Of a DNA stretch of 33,655 nt, positions 32,388 to 33,655 are shown one piece after another. Each line of letters opens with the position of its first letter. Position 1 is the stretch's first letter. Origin of the DNA: JACKHA01 sp041401985 (GTDB lineage Bacteria; Planctomycetota; Phycisphaerae; Phycisphaerales; UBA1924); NCBI GenBank assembly GCA_041401985.1, contig JAWKTE010000027.1, forward strand, positions 1-33,655, in the 5' to 3' direction. Made by a program: the position numbers and the translations under genes. Below the pieces are notes generated by a model. That model was not told the DNA's origin and did not search any database. It saw nothing but the letters and a program-made list of their open reading frames with translations.

Positions 32388-32891
32388 CTACCGCGTCGGC
32401 TCCGCGACCGCCGGGGTTGGCGCCGCGACCGGCGTCGTCGCGCGGCACGCCACCACCGCCACCACGTAGATCTCGCAGTCGGCCTCGAGGTCGAAGTGGC
32501 GGACCACCTCGCAGTCCAGCGCCAGGCTCGAACGCTTCAGGATCGGCACGCCGCTCTGGAGCGTCTGGACCGGCACCGAGTCGAACGGGTCGCCCGCGTG
32601 CTCGTCGGCCAGGTCCGGGCCGGACTCCGTGTCGCAGAACTTCCGCATCAGGAGGCGGTCCGACGCCTCGACGCGGCACACGCCCACGTGCCGGCTGTCC
32701 CGGATCAGCGGGGCGATCGAGTGCCCCTTCCGCAGCGACAGCATCAGCAGCAGCGGCTCGGTGGCGCATGGGGCCACCGCCCGGGCCAGCACCCCGGCCC
32801 GCTTGCCGTCAAACGACGAGGTCACCACGAACGTCCCGGCGGGGACGTTTTCGGCAATGACCCGGGCCCAGTCGAGAGGCTTGATGATCAC
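32388..32891 (-). CDS. Flavin reductase-like (FMN-binding split-barrel) protein
   Basis: 167 residues, GTG start at 32891. The pattern of the Flavin_Reduct domain is visible: AENVPAGTFVVTSSFDGKRAGVLARAVAPCATEPLLLMLSLRKG, HSIAPLIRDSRHVGVCRV, then VPILKRSSLALDCEVVRHFDLEADCEIYVVAVV. It likely binds FMN and reduces flavin with NAD(P)H or serves as a flavin-dependent partner protein; no partner oxygenase is nearby. It ends in an Ala/Pro/Thr-rich tail. Divergent from mraZ across 250 bp. Confidence 0.85.
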   Translation of the reverse strand: MIIKPLDWARVIAENVPAGTFVVTSSFDGKRAGVLARAVAPCATEPLLLMLSLRKGHSIAPLIRDSRHVGVCRVEASDRLLMRKFCDTESGPDLADEHAGDPFDSVPVQTLQSGVPILKRSSLALDCEVVRHFDLEADCEIYVVAVVACRATTPVAAPTPAVAEPTR

Positions 32892-33083
32892 GAACGGACT
32901 CCCGGCCCCACGGATCGGACACGACGAGAGGGGAGTCCAACTGGATGGCCCAAAGGCGCGAACGCCACAACAGGTTCCGCTCTTCCCACCGGATCGGATG
33001 CCGGTTTTGGGACGTGGCGCGCAAAGAAATCGCGAACGAATCTGTCGGTTTGGGGACGGAAGGTGAATTCAGGGGCCGATGAC

Positions 33084-33112
33084 TTGCATTGTGGGGCAAA
33101 GTGGGAGAGAAT
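33084..33112 (+). promoter_or_regulatory. mraZ promoter with MraZ-box direct repeats
   Basis: -35 ttgcat (33084-33089), 17-nt spacer, -10 gagaat (33107-33112). Inside the spacer are gtgggg (33091) and gtggga (33101), exactly 10 bp apart, as in the known MraZ operator (TGGG repeats with helical spacing). Weaker gggg groups occur at 33053 and 33072. Suggests autorepression by MraZ. Confidence 0.7.
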
Positions 33113-33141
33113 CCCTCAAATGACCATGGAGACCCAGGGGC

Positions 33142-33600
33142 GTGCTCTTCACTGGACAAGCCGAGGCGAGCATCGATCAGAAGGATCGCCTGGCGATACC
33201 ATCCAAATACCGATCACAGTGGGAAGTGACAAGGGACGGCGAGGCATGGATGTGCGTTCCATGGCCGGGAGGCGTGCTGCGGCTCTACACCGAGAAGCAG
33301 TTCGCCGCCCTGGCGACACAGGTTCGGGGGACTTTAGCCCCGGACGAGGATCAGGCCGCTTTGGATGTGACGCTCTTCTCCGCCGCCGAGCGGCTGGAGA
33401 TGGACGCCACGGGACGGATCCGCATCCCGCGCCACCAGCTCGACATGGTCGGGCTGAGCGGCGAGGTGATGGTGGCCGGGGCCAGAGATCGGCTGGAGGT
33501 GCACGACCGGGCCACATGGAAGGCCCAGGCCAAGGAGCGGTGGTCGTCCTTGCCGGACCTGGTCAAGCGGATCGAGCAGCGGAAGGCCGGCGGGGTGTGA
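33142..33600 (+). CDS. mraZ: Transcriptional regulator MraZ
   Basis: 152 residues, GTG start (MLFTGQAEASIDQKDRLAIPSKYR). Two SpoVT/AbrB-like half-domains, each with a DxKGR-like motif: DQKDRLAIP near residue 12 and DATGRIRIP near 87. MraZ forms ring-shaped oligomers and binds TGGG repeats upstream of its own gene, which heads the division and cell-wall (dcw) cluster in many bacteria. The upstream repeats match. Here it is the last full gene in the window, so rsmH/ftsL/ftsI-type genes are expected next (inference). Confidence 0.95.
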   Translation: MLFTGQAEASIDQKDRLAIPSKYRSQWEVTRDGEAWMCVPWPGGVLRLYTEKQFAALATQVRGTLAPDEDQAALDVTLFSAAERLEMDATGRIRIPRHQLDMVGLSGEVMVAGARDRLEVHDRATWKAQAKERWSSLPDLVKRIEQRKAGGV

Positions 33601-33646
33601 GGGCCGAGTGGGGTGCGGCTCCGGCGCGGTGGGGGCGGGAGCGGGA

Positions 33647-33655
33647 GTGACGGAG
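33647..33655 (+). CDS. Possible start of the next dcw gene (rsmH expected), cut by the window end
   Basis: gtgacggag is preceded by purine-rich gcgggagcggga, which can act as a ribosome site. Only three codons are visible. The identity is a guess from usual gene order after mraZ. Confidence 0.2.

Noticed and set aside
1..33655. tRNA genes, integrase or attachment sites, phage or plasmid genes
   Set aside because: Scanned by eye for T-loop (GGTTC.A..CC) pairs with acceptor stems and for recombinase motifs; none was convincing. A tRNA scan would settle it.

Overview
The window is about 33.7 kb of very GC-rich bacterial chromosome. The gene set points to Planctomycetota, most likely Phycisphaerae/Phycisphaerales (inference). 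Supporting marks are PEP-CTERM-like tails (VPAP, hydrophobic stretch, RRRR), a cupredoxin ending in paired 'GC-type' dockerin-like repeats (GYGVPNG.LN.DDFFYYL), two small proteins with the C..C.YD..GL....CPECG zinc ribbon, a DUF2934 protein, and the futalosine menaquinone enzyme MqnE. No phage, transposase, CRISPR array, tRNA or rRNA operon was seen.

Layout. 1-4335: 3' part of a very large secreted subtilisin-like protease. 4521-5980 (minus): SAM methyltransferase and a rhodanese-fold lipoprotein that has lost its catalytic Cys. 6068-7847: DsbD-N-like protein and a Cys-rich redoxin, a small envelope redox pair. 8040-10286: RseP-type site-2 protease with extra PDZ-like modules. 10483-11667 (minus): divergent Gfo/Idh/MocA-like protein. 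About 11706-12275: RNase P RNA (rnpB) carrying an inserted repeat. 12322-16309: three secreted or anchored proteins: a frameshifted choice-of-anchor A gene, a PhoX-like protein, and a cupredoxin-dockerin gene with an in-frame stop. 16425-20933: aspartate aminotransferase (minus), rpsO and pnp. 20996-22574 (minus): DUF2934 protein and a membrane protein. 22821-24688: pheA and ispF, convergent. 24859-26834: PEP-CTERM protein (minus) and a B12-binding protein with the CarH-type photoreceptor motif. 27063-32193: mqnE, zinc-ribbon membrane protein, APC permease (minus), Na+/Ca2+ exchanger-type antiporter and a small zinc-ribbon protein. 32388-33600: flavin-reductase-fold protein (minus) and mraZ, the usual first gene of the division/cell-wall cluster, with a recognisable MraZ-box promoter.

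The most interesting layer is not a gene. At least five elements made of short units (7 to about 15 nt), mostly arranged as two inverted arms, lie across the window. One sits inside the RNase P RNA, one lies in frame inside mqnE, one fills a divergent promoter region, and two (plus one solo arm) of a CACCGC family lie only in convergent 3'-3' gaps. Convergent gaps without the CACCGC family mostly hold ordinary hairpin terminators. These look like mobile or amplifying palindromic elements that are tolerated in, or recruited to, functional places. A second theme is decay: two surface-protein genes within 4 kb are broken, while all housekeeping genes are intact.
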